A stretch of DNA of 64,000 nucleotides, taken from assembly GCA_965249615.1 (NCBI GenBank), contig CBDFMI010000006.1:817272-881271 (forward strand), read 5' to 3'. The notes under the pieces are model-generated. The model saw nothing but the letters and a program-made list of their open reading frames with translations, searched no databases and was not told where the DNA came from. This DNA is from G963555815 sp965249615 [NCBI: bacterium] (lineage in GTDB: Bacteria > UBA8248 > JACPRG01). Numbering within the stretch: the first letter of the stretch is position 1; every line of letters starts with the position of its first letter. Made by a program: the position numbers and the translations under genes. Positions 17,649-27,006 of this stretch are shown piece by piece.

Positions 17649-17879
17649 ATGTATATCGGTCCTTGGCTCCTTCATAGTGGGAAGTTCCAACTCCTTGGTG
17701 TCTGCATCCTTGCCTTTGGGGTTTGGTTGGGGTTGAGGTTCTGGCCTTTGCAGGTCGTGGTCACGCTGGTCAAGGAGTGCGGGGCCAAGCAGAGATGGAT
17801 TTTAGAAACCGGGACGAACTCGAAGGTGTTTGGGGTTATGGAATTGTGGAAGATCGACAGAGGAACAGCGAGGTATTGA
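17649..17879 (+). CDS. small single-pass membrane protein
   Basis: 76 residues with one strong membrane segment (LLGVCILAFGVWLGLRFW, about residues 13-30). ATG 17649 follows the previous stop closely, and the stop overlaps the next start in TGATG. No family recognised. Confidence 0.5.
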   Translation: MYIGPWLLHSGKFQLLGVCILAFGVWLGLRFWPLQVVVTLVKECGAKQRWILETGTNSKVFGVMELWKIDRGTARY

Positions 17880-18160
17880 TGTCTGAGTGGTTCGAGTGCA
17901 GGAAAAAGCCCATCGTCCTTCAGGCCCTCTTAGTGACAGAGCCCGCATCTGTCGGAGATGGGATGTCTCGGACGATGGTTGAGCCGGGAGATTTTCTTCT
18001 GAAGACCGAAGAAGGGCACGTCTATCCATGCAAGGCCAGCATCTTTGAAAAATACTATGAGCGGCCAAAACGCCACGAAGAGAACAACACAGCCGACAAA
18101 TGCCCTGAGTGCGGGAAACAAGGGAAACAGATTGAGGAAAGGAAAGTCGATGTCCGCTGA
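17879..18160 (+). CDS. small conserved phage protein with YPCK block and zinc knuckle
   Basis: 93 residues. The first 60 match a common small phage family with an N-terminal RKKPIV strand, a PGDFLLKTEEG loop and YPCKASIFEKYY. A C-terminal CPECGKQ motif, probably part of a metal-binding knuckle, is added. It overlaps the preceding stop and runs 11 bases into portal. Function unknown. Confidence 0.6.
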   Translation: MSEWFECRKKPIVLQALLVTEPASVGDGMSRTMVEPGDFLLKTEEGHVYPCKASIFEKYYERPKRHEENNTADKCPECGKQGKQIEERKVDVR

Positions 18161-19826
18161 CGTCGAGCAAATCATAAGAAGGTTCGATGCCCTGAAGCGG
18201 CGGCGCGAATTCTGGCACCCCCGCTGGCAGGACATCGCTGACTATATACATCCGAGGCGGGCGGAGTTCACGACTAGGACTCAGCCCGGGGCCCGAAGAA
18301 CTGGAAAGATGTTCGACTCAACGGGCATACACGCCAACGAGACCCTCGCCTCATCCATGGGTGGAACCCTCACGTCCAAGGCGAACAAGTGGTTCGTTTT
18401 GAGGATGAGGGACGACGACCTCAACGCTCTCGAGGGCGTGGGCGAATGGCTAGACGAATGCTCGAGGCGGATGATGGCCGCCTACGCAGGAAGAAGATCG
18501 AAGTTCTACTCGGAGGTCCAGGAGTTCTATCTGGACATGGGCAGTTTTGCAACCTCGACGATGCTTGTAGATGAGAGGCCAGCCGGATCCGACGTCCAGC
18601 GTTTCGCAGAAAGTGGGTCCGAGGATGACATTCGAAACACCTTCAGGGGGTTTGTCTTCCGCTCTTATCCGTTGAGCGACATCTGGATCGACGAAAACGA
18701 AGAAGGCGAAATCGACGTCGTGTATCGCGTGTTTCAGATGACCCCGGACACGGCCAAAAAGGTCTGGCCGAAGGGCGATTTCGGGGAGGGATTCAACGCT
18801 CTCCTGCAAAAGCGACCCTTTGAGTCTGTGGCATTCCTCCATGCGGTCTGGGAGAGGAAGGCCCCAGAGTCGGGCGAACTACCATGGGCGTCGATCTACA
18901 TCTTTGAGGGCGACAAGAAGATCATCAATGAGGGGGGATACCATGAGTTTCCCTACATGGTCGCCCGATGGTCCACGTCGTCTGGCGAGGTTTATGGCAG
19001 GGGGCCAGGACTGACCGCTCTCCCAGACATAAAGACCTTGAACAAGGCCAGCGAGCTTCAACTGAAGGCATGGAACCGGGACGTGTTCCCGCCGCTGGCC
19101 GTCAAGGATGATGGGGTGATCGGAAGGGTGAGGCTGACCCCTGGGGCGCAGACCTCCGTGAGAGACGACGCCAGTAAATCAATCAGCCCCATCACGACCG
19201 GGGCGCGGTGGGACGTCTCGCAGATCAAGAGCGAAGAATTGAGACAGTCCATCAGGAAAATCTTTTTCGCTGACCAGCTTCAACTCCAAAACACCCAGGT
19301 TATGACGGCCACAGAATCCGAGATCCGCTTTGAACTCATGCAGAGGCTTCTGGGCCCGACGGCCGGGCGCATCGAATCTGAATTTCTCACTCCGCTCACG
19401 GACAGATGCTTTGCGATCATGTTTAGGGCAGGGGCCTTCCCTCCCGTCCCTGACAGTCTCGCAGAGGCCCTAGAAGAGTCCGACGTCGAGATAGACGTTG
19501 AGTATGAGGGCCCCCTGGCCAGAGCCCAGAGAAGCCGGGAACTGGCCGCTATACAGCGATATTTGGAGGCTACTGAGCCCGTGGCGGTCACGGACCCCTC
19601 CATCCGGGACCATATCGACCCCGACGGGTATCACGAAGTCGCCGTAGAGATAGCAGGGGTCCAGAAAAGGCTGTTCCGAAAGAAGAGTGTCGTGGAAGAG
19701 ATCAGGGCACAGAGAGCCCAGGCGGAGCAAGAGGAAGCCCAGAAGGCGGATCTGGAAAGGACGGCGCAGGGGGCCAAGGACTTTGCCCCCGCCATTCAGG
19801 CACTCCAAGGAGGTAGGCCGGCATGA
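18150..19826 (+). CDS. portal (head-to-tail connector) protein, T7-like
   Basis: Forms the dodecameric ring at the packaging vertex. 558 residues from ATG 18150, which follows GAGGAAAGGAAAG. Recognised by the N-terminal helix plus FWHPRWQDIADYIHPRR, the DSTGIHANETLASSMGGTLTS block, and the long helical C-terminal region (LLGPTAGRIESEFLTPL). The layout is that of T7-like head-tail connecting proteins. The longer frame from 18045 would run through the upstream gene and is not used. Confidence 0.9.
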   Translation: MSADVEQIIRRFDALKRRREFWHPRWQDIADYIHPRRAEFTTRTQPGARRTGKMFDSTGIHANETLASSMGGTLTSKANKWFVLRMRDDDLNALEGVGEWLDECSRRMMAAYAGRRSKFYSEVQEFYLDMGSFATSTMLVDERPAGSDVQRFAESGSEDDIRNTFRGFVFRSYPLSDIWIDENEEGEIDVVYRVFQMTPDTAKKVWPKGDFGEGFNALLQKRPFESVAFLHAVWERKAPESGELPWASIYIFEGDKKIINEGGYHEFPYMVARWSTSSGEVYGRGPGLTALPDIKTLNKASELQLKAWNRDVFPPLAVKDDGVIGRVRLTPGAQTSVRDDASKSISPITTGARWDVSQIKSEELRQSIRKIFFADQLQLQNTQVMTATESEIRFELMQRLLGPTAGRIESEFLTPLTDRCFAIMFRAGAFPPVPDSLAEALEESDVEIDVEYEGPLARAQRSRELAAIQRYLEATEPVAVTDPSIRDHIDPDGYHEVAVEIAGVQKRLFRKKSVVEEIRAQRAQAEQEEAQKADLERTAQGAKDFAPAIQALQGGRPA

Positions 19827-20152
19827 CCCCGGAGACCGACGGATATTCCCCAAGCCTGACTGAAGACGAGAAGGCCGAGGCCAAAAGGAAGGACGAGGAA
19901 AGAACGATCCTACTTTCCTTCCAGACTACGTTTGCCTCTCCTGCCGGGCAGAGGGTTCTAAAGCATCTCTTCACCACCTACTGCGACCGCCCATCGTTTG
20001 TCCCTGGCGATCCACACTCGACGTCTTTTCTCGAGGGTGAGCGAAACATATATCGGGCCATCGTGAAGGCCATCAACAAGGCGAAGCACCTGGATGACGT
20101 CGAGGAGAAGCCCGACGTCAAAGCTCCCGAAGACGAAATCGAAGGGGTGTGA
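19823..20152 (+). CDS. Bbp19-like phage protein
   Basis: 109 residues with the blocks FASPAGQRVLKHLF and PSFVPGDPHSTSFLEGERN, which I recognise from the Bbp19 family of small proteins encoded between portal and scaffold in podophages. It overlaps the portal stop in ATGA. Role in the virion is not established. Confidence 0.7.
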   Translation: MTPETDGYSPSLTEDEKAEAKRKDEERTILLSFQTTFASPAGQRVLKHLFTTYCDRPSFVPGDPHSTSFLEGERNIYRAIVKAINKAKHLDDVEEKPDVKAPEDEIEGV

Positions 20153-20155
20153 TCT

Positions 20156-21028
20156 ATGGGTCCAGAAGGCGAAGGCGCGGCGAGCGTATTGGCAGAGGGT
20201 GGTGAGGAAACCCCTGGCGGGGAAGGTGGAGGCAACGGCGAGGGCTGGATCGATCAACTGCCAGAGGAACTCCGTGGCGCAGAAACCCTCAAGAAATTCA
20301 CAGACCCCGGGGCGTTGGCCAAGAGCTACGTCGAGCTAGAGGGAAAGATCGGAACGGCCGTTCAGGTTCCGGGGAATGACGCAACCCCGGAAGAGGTTGA
20401 CGCATTCAACGCCAGGGTCCGCCCTGAGAGCGCGGAGGCGTATGAACTGCCCGTTCCAGAGAATCTCCCGGAGGGCCTAGCCCCTGAGCCGGAGTTTCTG
20501 GGAGAGTTCAAGGGCCTAGCCCACAAGATTGGCCTCTCTCAGAGGCAGGCCGCATCTCTCAACGATTGGTGGAACGGGATGCAGGTCGAAGCCCACAAGG
20601 CCCAGATGGTTCAACAGGAAGAGGCCCGGGCCGATATGGAAAAGGATTTCGGGCCAGAGTTCGAAAAGATTATGGCCAACGCCAAGCGGTTCATCACAGG
20701 AAGCGATGACCCGGAGGTTGTCAGGATATTCTTCAAGACGGCCATGGGGAACAATAAACACATGATCCGCTTTTTTGCGAGGATCCAGGAGACTATGGGG
20801 GAATCTACTGGCATCAAGGGTGACGGTGGCGGTGGAGAGGGTGGCGGTGCCGGAACTCCGGAACAAATCCAGGAGAAGATCAACGCGATCATGAACCAAG
20901 AAGACCACCCGTATCACCACACCACTCACGCCGGACACTTGGACGCTAAGGTGGAGATGCGGAAGCTCTACGAGGACTTGCATCTCGCTCAGGGGCACAA
21001 GGTTGAGAGGTTCGAACAGAAGACTTGA
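20156..21028 (+). CDS. capsid assembly (scaffolding) protein
   Basis: An acidic, Gly/Glu-rich N-terminus precedes WIDQLPEELRGAETLKKF and YVELEGKIG, the usual opening of T7-type and P22-analogous scaffolds (around residues 35-65). Then come a YELPVPE block and a long helical middle; a Gly-rich linker and a C-terminal helical capsid-binding tail (about 240-290) finish it. Position just before capsid supports the call. 290 residues, start ATG 20156. Confidence 0.8.
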   Translation: MGPEGEGAASVLAEGGEETPGGEGGGNGEGWIDQLPEELRGAETLKKFTDPGALAKSYVELEGKIGTAVQVPGNDATPEEVDAFNARVRPESAEAYELPVPENLPEGLAPEPEFLGEFKGLAHKIGLSQRQAASLNDWWNGMQVEAHKAQMVQQEEARADMEKDFGPEFEKIMANAKRFITGSDDPEVVRIFFKTAMGNNKHMIRFFARIQETMGESTGIKGDGGGGEGGGAGTPEQIQEKINAIMNQEDHPYHHTTHAGHLDAKVEMRKLYEDLHLAQGHKVERFEQKT

Positions 21029-21044
21029 GTGGTTGCCACCGCTC

Positions 21045-21244
21045 CCCCGTTGAAGCGAAGACGGAAAAGGAGGCGGGGCGAAGAAAAAGGGCGAAAGCCT
21101 GAAGCTCCTACCCGGATAACCTGACTGGCCCGGGTGCTGTCGGGAAAGCCGACCGCACAGCCCGCGTTAGGGGTTAGGTAGGGTCCGAACCATCGGGCAA
21201 CCCTCCGATTAACGCTATCGGTGTTGAAAGGAGGGTGAAGCCAG
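21045..21244 (+). ncRNA. structured leader between scaffold and capsid genes
   Basis: About 200 bases with no reading frame but several helices found by eye. AGGAG 21068-21072 can pair with CTCCT 21105-21109, enclosing a GGC-GAAA-GCC hairpin. A hairpin with arms GTGC.GTCGG and CCGAC.GCAC spans 21132-21163. CCGAT 21205-21209 pairs with ATCGG 21217-21221. The capsid Shine-Dalgarno GGAGGG (21230-21235) can pair with CCCTCC (21201-21206). This suggests a cis-acting RNA controlling capsid translation. No known RNA family recognised. Confidence 0.45.
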
Positions 21245-22114
21245 ATGTCCACCTCAGTTGACATTGCATTTGTTCACCAATTCGAAACCAACGTCCTGCA
21301 CCTTGCACAACAGAAGAAATCCCGCCTTCGAAACCGCGTCCGAGTGCGGCCGAAGGTAGTTGGGAAGGCCACTCACTTTGAGCGGCTGGCTTCTGGGGCG
21401 ATGTTCAAGCGAACATCGAGGCACCAGGACACCCAACTCGGGAACCTCGCCCACACAAGGCGTCGGCTCTCGTTGGACGACTTTGAGCGGGGGGAGTTGG
21501 TCGATGAAGAGGATGACATTCGCCTCCTGATCGACCCGGACAACGAATACGCCATGGCCCTCTCAAAAGCGGCCGGGCGTCAGTTCGACGACCTCATCAT
21601 CACGGCCGCCCTGGGCAACGCTACGGCGGTGGCCGCCGATGACACCGAAAGCACCGTGGCCCTTCCGGCCGCCCAGAAAATCGATGTTGCGGCGGCTGGA
21701 CTGACCCTCACAAAGCTCAACACCGCGAGGGAGCTTCTGGACGCGGCCGAGGTTGACGAGGAAGACCGCATCATCGTCGTCTCAGCCAAGCAGGTCACGG
21801 ACGTCCTCGGGGACTCCACCATGTCCTCGGCTGACTACAACACCGTCCGAATCATTATGAGCGGCAAGGTCGAGGTCCTCTTCGGCTTCGCGTGGGTCCG
21901 CTCAGAGAGGCTCAAGACAGATGGCTCTGGCGACAGGCAGGTCATCGCCTACCAGAAGAACGCCATCGGCCTGGGCATCGGAAAGGACATCAACACGTCC
22001 TTCGACAAGAGGCCGGACAAGAGCAACGCGATGCAGGTGCTTGTGAAGCTGACCGCGCAGGCAACCCGCATCGAGGAAGTTGGAGTCGTAGAGATCGCCT
22101 GCAACGAACCCTAA
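21245..22114 (+). CDS. major capsid protein, Phage_capsid_2-like
   Basis: 289 residues after a strong GGAGGG site. The SGAMFKRTSRHQDTQL opening block, DLIITAALGNA, and the C-terminal IAYQKNAIGLGIGKDI region are those of podophage capsid proteins of HK97-like fold (Phage_capsid_2 type). It lies directly after scaffold. Its translation may be controlled by the structured leader upstream. Confidence 0.85.
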   Translation: MSTSVDIAFVHQFETNVLHLAQQKKSRLRNRVRVRPKVVGKATHFERLASGAMFKRTSRHQDTQLGNLAHTRRRLSLDDFERGELVDEEDDIRLLIDPDNEYAMALSKAAGRQFDDLIITAALGNATAVAADDTESTVALPAAQKIDVAAAGLTLTKLNTARELLDAAEVDEEDRIIVVSAKQVTDVLGDSTMSSADYNTVRIIMSGKVEVLFGFAWVRSERLKTDGSGDRQVIAYQKNAIGLGIGKDINTSFDKRPDKSNAMQVLVKLTAQATRIEEVGVVEIACNEP

Positions 22115-22205
22115 GCCCTAAGTTCTAGGCTCCGGGGTTTAGTTGCAGTTGTGAAGGCATATTCCGGGCGGCGATTGGGTCGCCCGGAGAAAGGAGTAAG
22201 GACGC

Positions 22206-22637
22206 ATGGCGATTGTGAAGAGTGTGGAATACACCAAAGAAACAGCCAACCCCGTCCAGTTGAACAAGGTCAACCAATGGGGCGGGAACCTCCAATTCAA
22301 GTATGCCACCTACAATGCGGTGGCTCTCTCTGCCAACGACATGATCGAGATGATCAGCATGAAGGAGGGAGAAAGGGTTGCATGGGTCAAGCTGACCCAT
22401 GACGCCCTTGGAGCGAGCGTCACCCTGGACGTTGGTGACGGCAGTGATGTTGACCGCTTCATCGACGGTGCTGATGGGAACACGATCAGTGTTATCCGGG
22501 ACGGTGTTTCTGGCGGGGCAATCGGACAGTTCGGCCACGAATACACGACCGACGACACAATTGACGTGAAGGTTCTCGGAGCGGCGGCCACGGGGACCAT
22601 CAAGTTGGCCGTGGGCTACGTCCCGGCGGGAGGCTAA
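22206..22637 (+). CDS. putative capsid decoration/head auxiliary protein
   Basis: 143 residues, mostly predicted beta-strand, with no cysteine and a Gly/Asp-rich surface (VTLDVGDGSDVDRF). Such small beta proteins straight after capsid are often head decoration or stabilising proteins. AAGGAG stands upstream of the ATG. The call is from position and composition only. Confidence 0.45.
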   Translation: MAIVKSVEYTKETANPVQLNKVNQWGGNLQFKYATYNAVALSANDMIEMISMKEGERVAWVKLTHDALGASVTLDVGDGSDVDRFIDGADGNTISVIRDGVSGGAIGQFGHEYTTDDTIDVKVLGAAATGTIKLAVGYVPAGG

Positions 22638-22721
22638 AACCTCTCTCGGGATAACAGGGGATATGGGGGGAAGGTGGCCCTCCCCCCGCTGTCCCTGTCC
22701 TGGAAGGCGAAGGGGTGAAGC

Positions 22722-22949
22722 ATGGAGGTTGTCAGGTTCGAACTGCCAGACGGGAAGGCTATTGCCGCAGGGGTGGACGTGTGGATCGGGGCTCTCCTTG
22801 CCGAATTGACCCCAGAGCAAGGCAGGAGGATTTTTGCCCGGGTCGAGGCCATCAAGGCTGAGTGCAAAAGGATTGCCGCCGCCCGACAACTTGTGGTCTC
22901 CCCCCTCGAGGCAAGGGACTTCCTGAATGGATCGGGAATGGGGTTTTGA
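22722..22949 (+). CDS. small phage protein of unknown function
   Basis: 75 residues, a beta-rich start (VVRFELPDGKAIAAGVDVW) and a helical middle. GAAGGGGTG precedes the ATG. The stop adjoins the next start. No family recognised. Confidence 0.5.
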   Translation: MEVVRFELPDGKAIAAGVDVWIGALLAELTPEQGRRIFARVEAIKAECKRIAAARQLVVSPLEARDFLNGSGMGF

Positions 22950-23274
22950 ATGTCTGGGCTGATTAGTCCCTCAAAGAGCATTACGGGAGCCAACGACTTC
23001 ACGACGGGCACTCCGTTCCAAAAAGGCCCGTTCAATTTCTCAATCAAGGGAACCTTTGTGGCAACGGTCCATCTCCAAAGGTCCTTCGACGACGGATCGA
23101 ATTGGGAAGACATCGCCTCTTTCACTAAGCCCGAGGAACTTCAGGGCGAGGCCGCGAGGTCTATGCTCAACGCGCTCCGCTTCCTGAGAAACAAGTGGAG
23201 CATCCACGGCTTGGCAAGCGACCATCGTTGCGACGGCGGGTGCCGACCCCATCACGGAAAGTGACCCGGCGTAA
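22950..23274 (+). pseudogene. virion beta-sandwich protein, probably frameshifted near its 3' end
   Basis: The first ~70 residues (FNFSIKGTFVATVHLQRSFDDGSNW) are a recognisable beta-strand virion protein. The frame then runs to an odd Cys/His-rich tail ending at 23264. In another frame the last part reads ATIVATAGADPITES and ends at a TAA overlapping the next ATG (23272-23274). That fits both the fold and the tight gene packing. One or two indels between about 23140 and 23200 are therefore likely. Confidence 0.5.
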
Positions 23275-23387
23275 TGGCGGCGGGACACAATAGTCTCCTG
23301 GCCTTTTGGATGGGCGGGGGCGGGATTGTGGCCGTCCTGGTTTCAAGTAGCTTCAGGCCAATCTATCGACCAAGGAGAAGAGGATAA
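23274..23387 (+). CDS. 37-residue membrane-type phage peptide
   Basis: ATG overlaps a TAA (TAATG) and the stop TAA is followed at once by the tail tubular A start. The peptide contains SLLAFWMGGGG and one hydrophobic segment, a pattern seen in small phage proteins before tail tube genes. Too short for firm assignment. Confidence 0.45.
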   Translation: MAAGHNSLLAFWMGGGGIVAVLVSSSFRPIYRPRRRG

Positions 23388-23978
23388 ATGCCTGCGAGCG
23401 ACGTTGAGCTTTGTAGCGCGGCCCTAAACCTACTCGGGGATGCGGCGATTACAAGCCTCACGGAAGACAACGACCGCGCCCGATACTGCAATCGGCTGTT
23501 CTCGCTCAATCGGGATGCCATGACAAGGGAACATCCCTGGAACTGCGCCCAGACCAGGGCGACTCTTGGGAAGCTGGCGGACGCACCCCTGAGCGCGTGG
23601 GCGAATCAGTTTGCCCTCCCCACAGATCCGTATTGTCTCCGCGTGTTGACGCTCAACGCGGACCCAGGATCCGGCGAGGACCCGGGGGAGGATTTCATCA
23701 TCGAGGCGCGTAATCTCCTGACAGACGAACCCACGGCCACCATCGTCTACCTCAAGAGAATGACCGACGCCGCCGAAATGGACGCCATGTTCTACGACGC
23801 CCTCATCCATAGACTTGCCTGGAAATTGGCGTATCCGATCACGCGGAAGAGGACTCTGCGGAAGGACGCCAAGGACGAATACGACGATCTAATTTCATCT
23901 GCGTGGGGGGCTGATGGTCAGGAGGGGACCCCCGATCCCATTGTGAGCGACGACCTCACAAAAGCGAGGGACAGTTAG
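23388..23978 (+). CDS. tail tubular protein A (T7 gp11-like)
   Basis: 196-residue tail tube adaptor that binds portal. The start (SDVELCSAALNLLGDAAITSL), the NRLFSLNRDAMTREHPWNCA block and the helix FYDALIHRLAWKLAYPIT are family landmarks. AAGGAGAAGAGG precedes ATG. The last base is shared with the next gene's start. It ends with TAG, showing that amber is a real stop in this genome. Confidence 0.88.
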   Translation: MPASDVELCSAALNLLGDAAITSLTEDNDRARYCNRLFSLNRDAMTREHPWNCAQTRATLGKLADAPLSAWANQFALPTDPYCLRVLTLNADPGSGEDPGEDFIIEARNLLTDEPTATIVYLKRMTDAAEMDAMFYDALIHRLAWKLAYPITRKRTLRKDAKDEYDDLISSAWGADGQEGTPDPIVSDDLTKARDS

Positions 23979-25699
23979 TGGCTCGCACCAGGACGATTCA
24001 GAACAACTTTACGTCGGGGGAACTCTCTCCAAGGATGGAGGGGAGGTCCGACTTTCCTAAGTATCAGAACGCAGTAAAAACCATGGAAAACTTAATCCCT
24101 CTGAAATTCGGCGGGGCTGTCCGTCGGCCCGGGACGCGCTTCGTGGCGGAAGCCAAAGACTCGACGAAGAAAACCCGCCTGATCCCCTTCGAATTCAACG
24201 ACACCCAAGCCTACATCGTCGAGGTTGGGAATCTTTATATGCGCTTTTACCGAAACGGTGGGCGGATCGAAAGCCCACCGCTGACCCCCGTGGAGATCGT
24301 CACGCCATACCTCGAGGCGGAACTGTTCGACCTCCAATTTGCTCAGTCAGCCGACGTGATGTGGATTACTCACCGCAACCACCAACCGAGAAAGCTGACC
24401 CGGACGAGCCACACCGCATGGTCGCTCACGCTTTACGCGCCGACCTACAACCCATTCACAAGCTCGGGCGACTTTCCAAGGTCTGTGGCCTTCTTCCAGG
24501 AGCGGCTCGGGTTTGCAGGGACGGACAACGACCCCCAGACGGTATGGCTCTCAAAGTCCGGCGATTTCGAGGACCAAGGCTCGGGGACGGGTGCAGACTC
24601 AGACGCCATCAAGATCACAATCGCGTCCGGGAAGGTCAACGTCATCCAATGGATCGCTCAGGCCAGAGGTCTCATGATCGGGACGCTTGGCGGCGAGTTT
24701 CAGCTTACGGGTGGAGGCGTCAACGACGCCGTGACCCCTTCCAACGTCATCGTGAAAGATGAGGGGACCCGTGGTAGCGCACTCCTTCAGCCGATCAAGG
24801 TCGGCAACATTCTCCTATTCTTGCAGAGGGTGAAACGGAAGCTCAGGGAACTCGTCTTCAGTTTCGACGTGGACAACTTTGTCTCCCCCGACCTGTCGGT
24901 TCTGGCCGAGCATATTACGGAGGGAGGCATCACCCAGATGGATTATCAACAGGAGTTGCAATCCACGGTCTGGCTGGTTCGCTCTGATGGATAGCTTCTC
25001 GGCATGACCTACGAGCGAGAACAGGACGTGGTGGGGTGGCATCGCCACACGACCGACGGGAAATTCGAGAGCGTGGCGGTGATACCACACCAGGATCTCG
25101 ACCGGGAACAGGCGTGGGTGATCGTGAATCGGACGATTGAAGCCGCTACGAAGAGATACGTCGAATATCTGGACAACAAATTCACCCTGTCGGACCACCA
25201 CGACCAACTGAATGTTGATTCCGGCCTATCTTACTCAGGCGCGGCCGCCAGCACCCTCACCGGGCTTGACCACCTTGAGGGCGAGACCGTGAAGGTGGTT
25301 GGGAATGGGGCTGTCTATCCCGACAAGGTGGTGGCGAGCGGCCAAATCACGGGGCTCTATCCGACTGTGACCCAGGCGGAAGTAGGGCTCTCCTATGTCT
25401 CTAAGCTCGTCACGATGCGCCCAGAGAAGCCCGAGCTTGTGAGCATCCATGGGCTCCCCAAGAGCTACTCGAAATTGAGCGCCCTTCTCCACAAGACGCT
25501 CGGGATAACCATGGGCGATCAGTTGGTCACTTTCAGGAAAGCGTTGGATCCCACAGATGAGCCCCCGCCTGTTTTCACGGGGTTCAAGACAATTAGCAAG
25601 TCTGGATGGGACGACGACGGAAGGATCACCATTGAGCAAACGCAACCTCTTCCCTTTGAGATCCTTGTGATCGTGGGGGAACTCGATGTCGGAGAGTGA
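23978..25699 (+). pseudogene. tail tubular protein B-like gene split by an in-frame amber codon
   Basis: One continuous frame of 574 codons is broken only by TAG at 24992-24994. The first part (338 codons) has FTSGELSPRMEGRSDF, FGGAVRRPGTRFVA and VFFQERLGF-like blocks. After TAG the frame continues LLGMTYEREQDVVGWHRH, a well-known internal block of this family. The TAG therefore replaces a sense codon, most simply CAG (Gln). GTG start at 23978. Either the tail protein is truncated, or it needs amber suppression or read-through. Confidence 0.85.
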
Positions 25700-26198
25700 G
25701 CGGGGAAGCCCCGTGCGCCAGCTAATTAAATTTGAGTCGAAGCATATCCCCCAGATGGAACCACGTCTATGGGACGAGGCGAGCGTTCTGGGGATCAAGG
25801 ACGTCTCTCAGTTCACAAAAATCTACGAGTCTCAGGGTATGAGCTTTACCGCCATGGTCGATAGCAAGCCTATCGCATCCGGGGGTGTCTTTGTCGTCTG
25901 GCAGGGGCTTGGCGAGGCGTGGACCTTCACCACAAAAGAGGTAGAGAAGAACCCGCTGTTCTTCCATCGTAGCGCATACAAAGTGCTTCACGAGACCATT
26001 AAGGAGTTTGACCTGAGAAGGGTCCAGACAACGGTGATGGAAGGGCACACGACGAGTCAGGCATGGCTTGAGCGTCTTGGGTTTGTAGAGGAAAGCCGAA
26101 TGCCGTTATACGGCCCGGAAGGGCAGACCTACATTCGGTTTGCCATGCTCATAGAAGCCCAGGAGAGCGTCTTGGGCGAATTCTCGAAGGTGGCTTGA
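25686..26198 (+). CDS. phage GNAT-like / internal virion protein A-like
   Basis: 170 residues with a GNAT-like layout: a beta-strand pair around FTAMVDSKPIASGGVFVVW, WTFTT, a helix FFHRSAYKVLHETI, and QAWLERLGFVEE, the usual acetyltransferase ending. T7-like phages carry such a gene between the tail tube and internal virion genes. It overlaps its neighbours by 14 and 1 bases. Enzymatic activity is uncertain. Confidence 0.65.
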   Translation: MSESERGSPVRQLIKFESKHIPQMEPRLWDEASVLGIKDVSQFTKIYESQGMSFTAMVDSKPIASGGVFVVWQGLGEAWTFTTKEVEKNPLFFHRSAYKVLHETIKEFDLRRVQTTVMEGHTTSQAWLERLGFVEESRMPLYGPEGQTYIRFAMLIEAQESVLGEFSKVA

Positions 26199-26992
26199 TG
26201 AGTGTAGGGGTTGGGCTGGCTGTAGCTGGAACCGTGATGACCCTCATGGCCACACGGAGGGCGGCGCAAGCCAGGATCTCGGAAGGCAAAGCGGCGGCGG
26301 CGGCCTCAGAATTGAACGCCGAAGAAATCGAGCGGCGGGCGGCCGAGGAAAGCGAAGACGCGATCAGGAATGCGGAGTTCATAGAAGAGAGGGCTTTGCA
26401 GGAGTTGGAAAGCTCTGAGATCGGCGCAGACTTTCTCGAGTCAAGGGCATTGAGAGAGGTAGAAGACGCGGCGATTGCAGAGGAACAACAGCGGGAGGTT
26501 GACAGGCAGACGATTTCAACCTTCAGGGCCGGGGTCGGAGCGAGAGGCGTGACGCTGAAGGGATCCCCCCTGGTTGTCATGGCTGAAAGCATACGGCAAG
26601 CCGAACTAAACGCGCTCAACATAAGGCGGCGCGGGGCCCTTAGAGCCGGGGACCTGATAGACCGGGCGGGGATAGTGAGACTTGAGGGGAAACGGGCCTC
26701 GATGAACCTACTGACCCAGGCGAGACTCACACGAATAAGCGGGAGGCGTGTCGGAAGGAGCCTTCTATCTGAGGCGAGGATCACGCGGTTCGGGGGGAGT
26801 CAGGCACTCCTGGCTGGCGAGAGAGGCGCAGAGGCGGAGATTCTAAGCGGGCTGTCTCTCCTGGCAACACAGGGGGCCTCGCTGGCGGGCACAAGGACAA
26901 AGGCACCGCCTTCTTCTTCGACGCCCTCTCTGCCCAAGGTGAGGCCGACGCCGAGTGGCGTCCCGGCCGATGGCCCCTCCCAATTTTTTTAA
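26198..26992 (+). CDS. internal virion protein (T7 gp14-like)
   Basis: 264 residues, almost entirely helical and Ala/Glu/Arg-rich, with an N-terminal hydrophobic segment (GVGLAVAGTVMTLMA) and the FRAGVGARGVTLKGSPLVVM block shared by podophage core proteins. ATG overlaps the preceding stop in TGATG. Such proteins are ejected to form part of the DNA channel. Confidence 0.7.
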   Translation: MSVGVGLAVAGTVMTLMATRRAAQARISEGKAAAAASELNAEEIERRAAEESEDAIRNAEFIEERALQELESSEIGADFLESRALREVEDAAIAEEQQREVDRQTISTFRAGVGARGVTLKGSPLVVMAESIRQAELNALNIRRRGALRAGDLIDRAGIVRLEGKRASMNLLTQARLTRISGRRVGRSLLSEARITRFGGSQALLAGERGAEAEILSGLSLLATQGASLAGTRTKAPPSSSTPSLPKVRPTPSGVPADGPSQFF

Positions 26993-27006
26993 GGTGAGGT
27001 CCTAAT

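Noticed and set aside
21045-21244. Group I intron or riboswitch before the capsid gene
   Set aside because: No gene is interrupted, and no P7-type core or known ligand-binding consensus could be recognised; only local helices are supported.
24992-24994. Phage-wide recoding of TAG to glutamine
   Set aside because: Several intact phage genes (tail tube A, gp15-like, fibre, repressor, replication protein) end in TAG at sensible places and no suppressor tRNA gene is visible; a single mutation is simpler.
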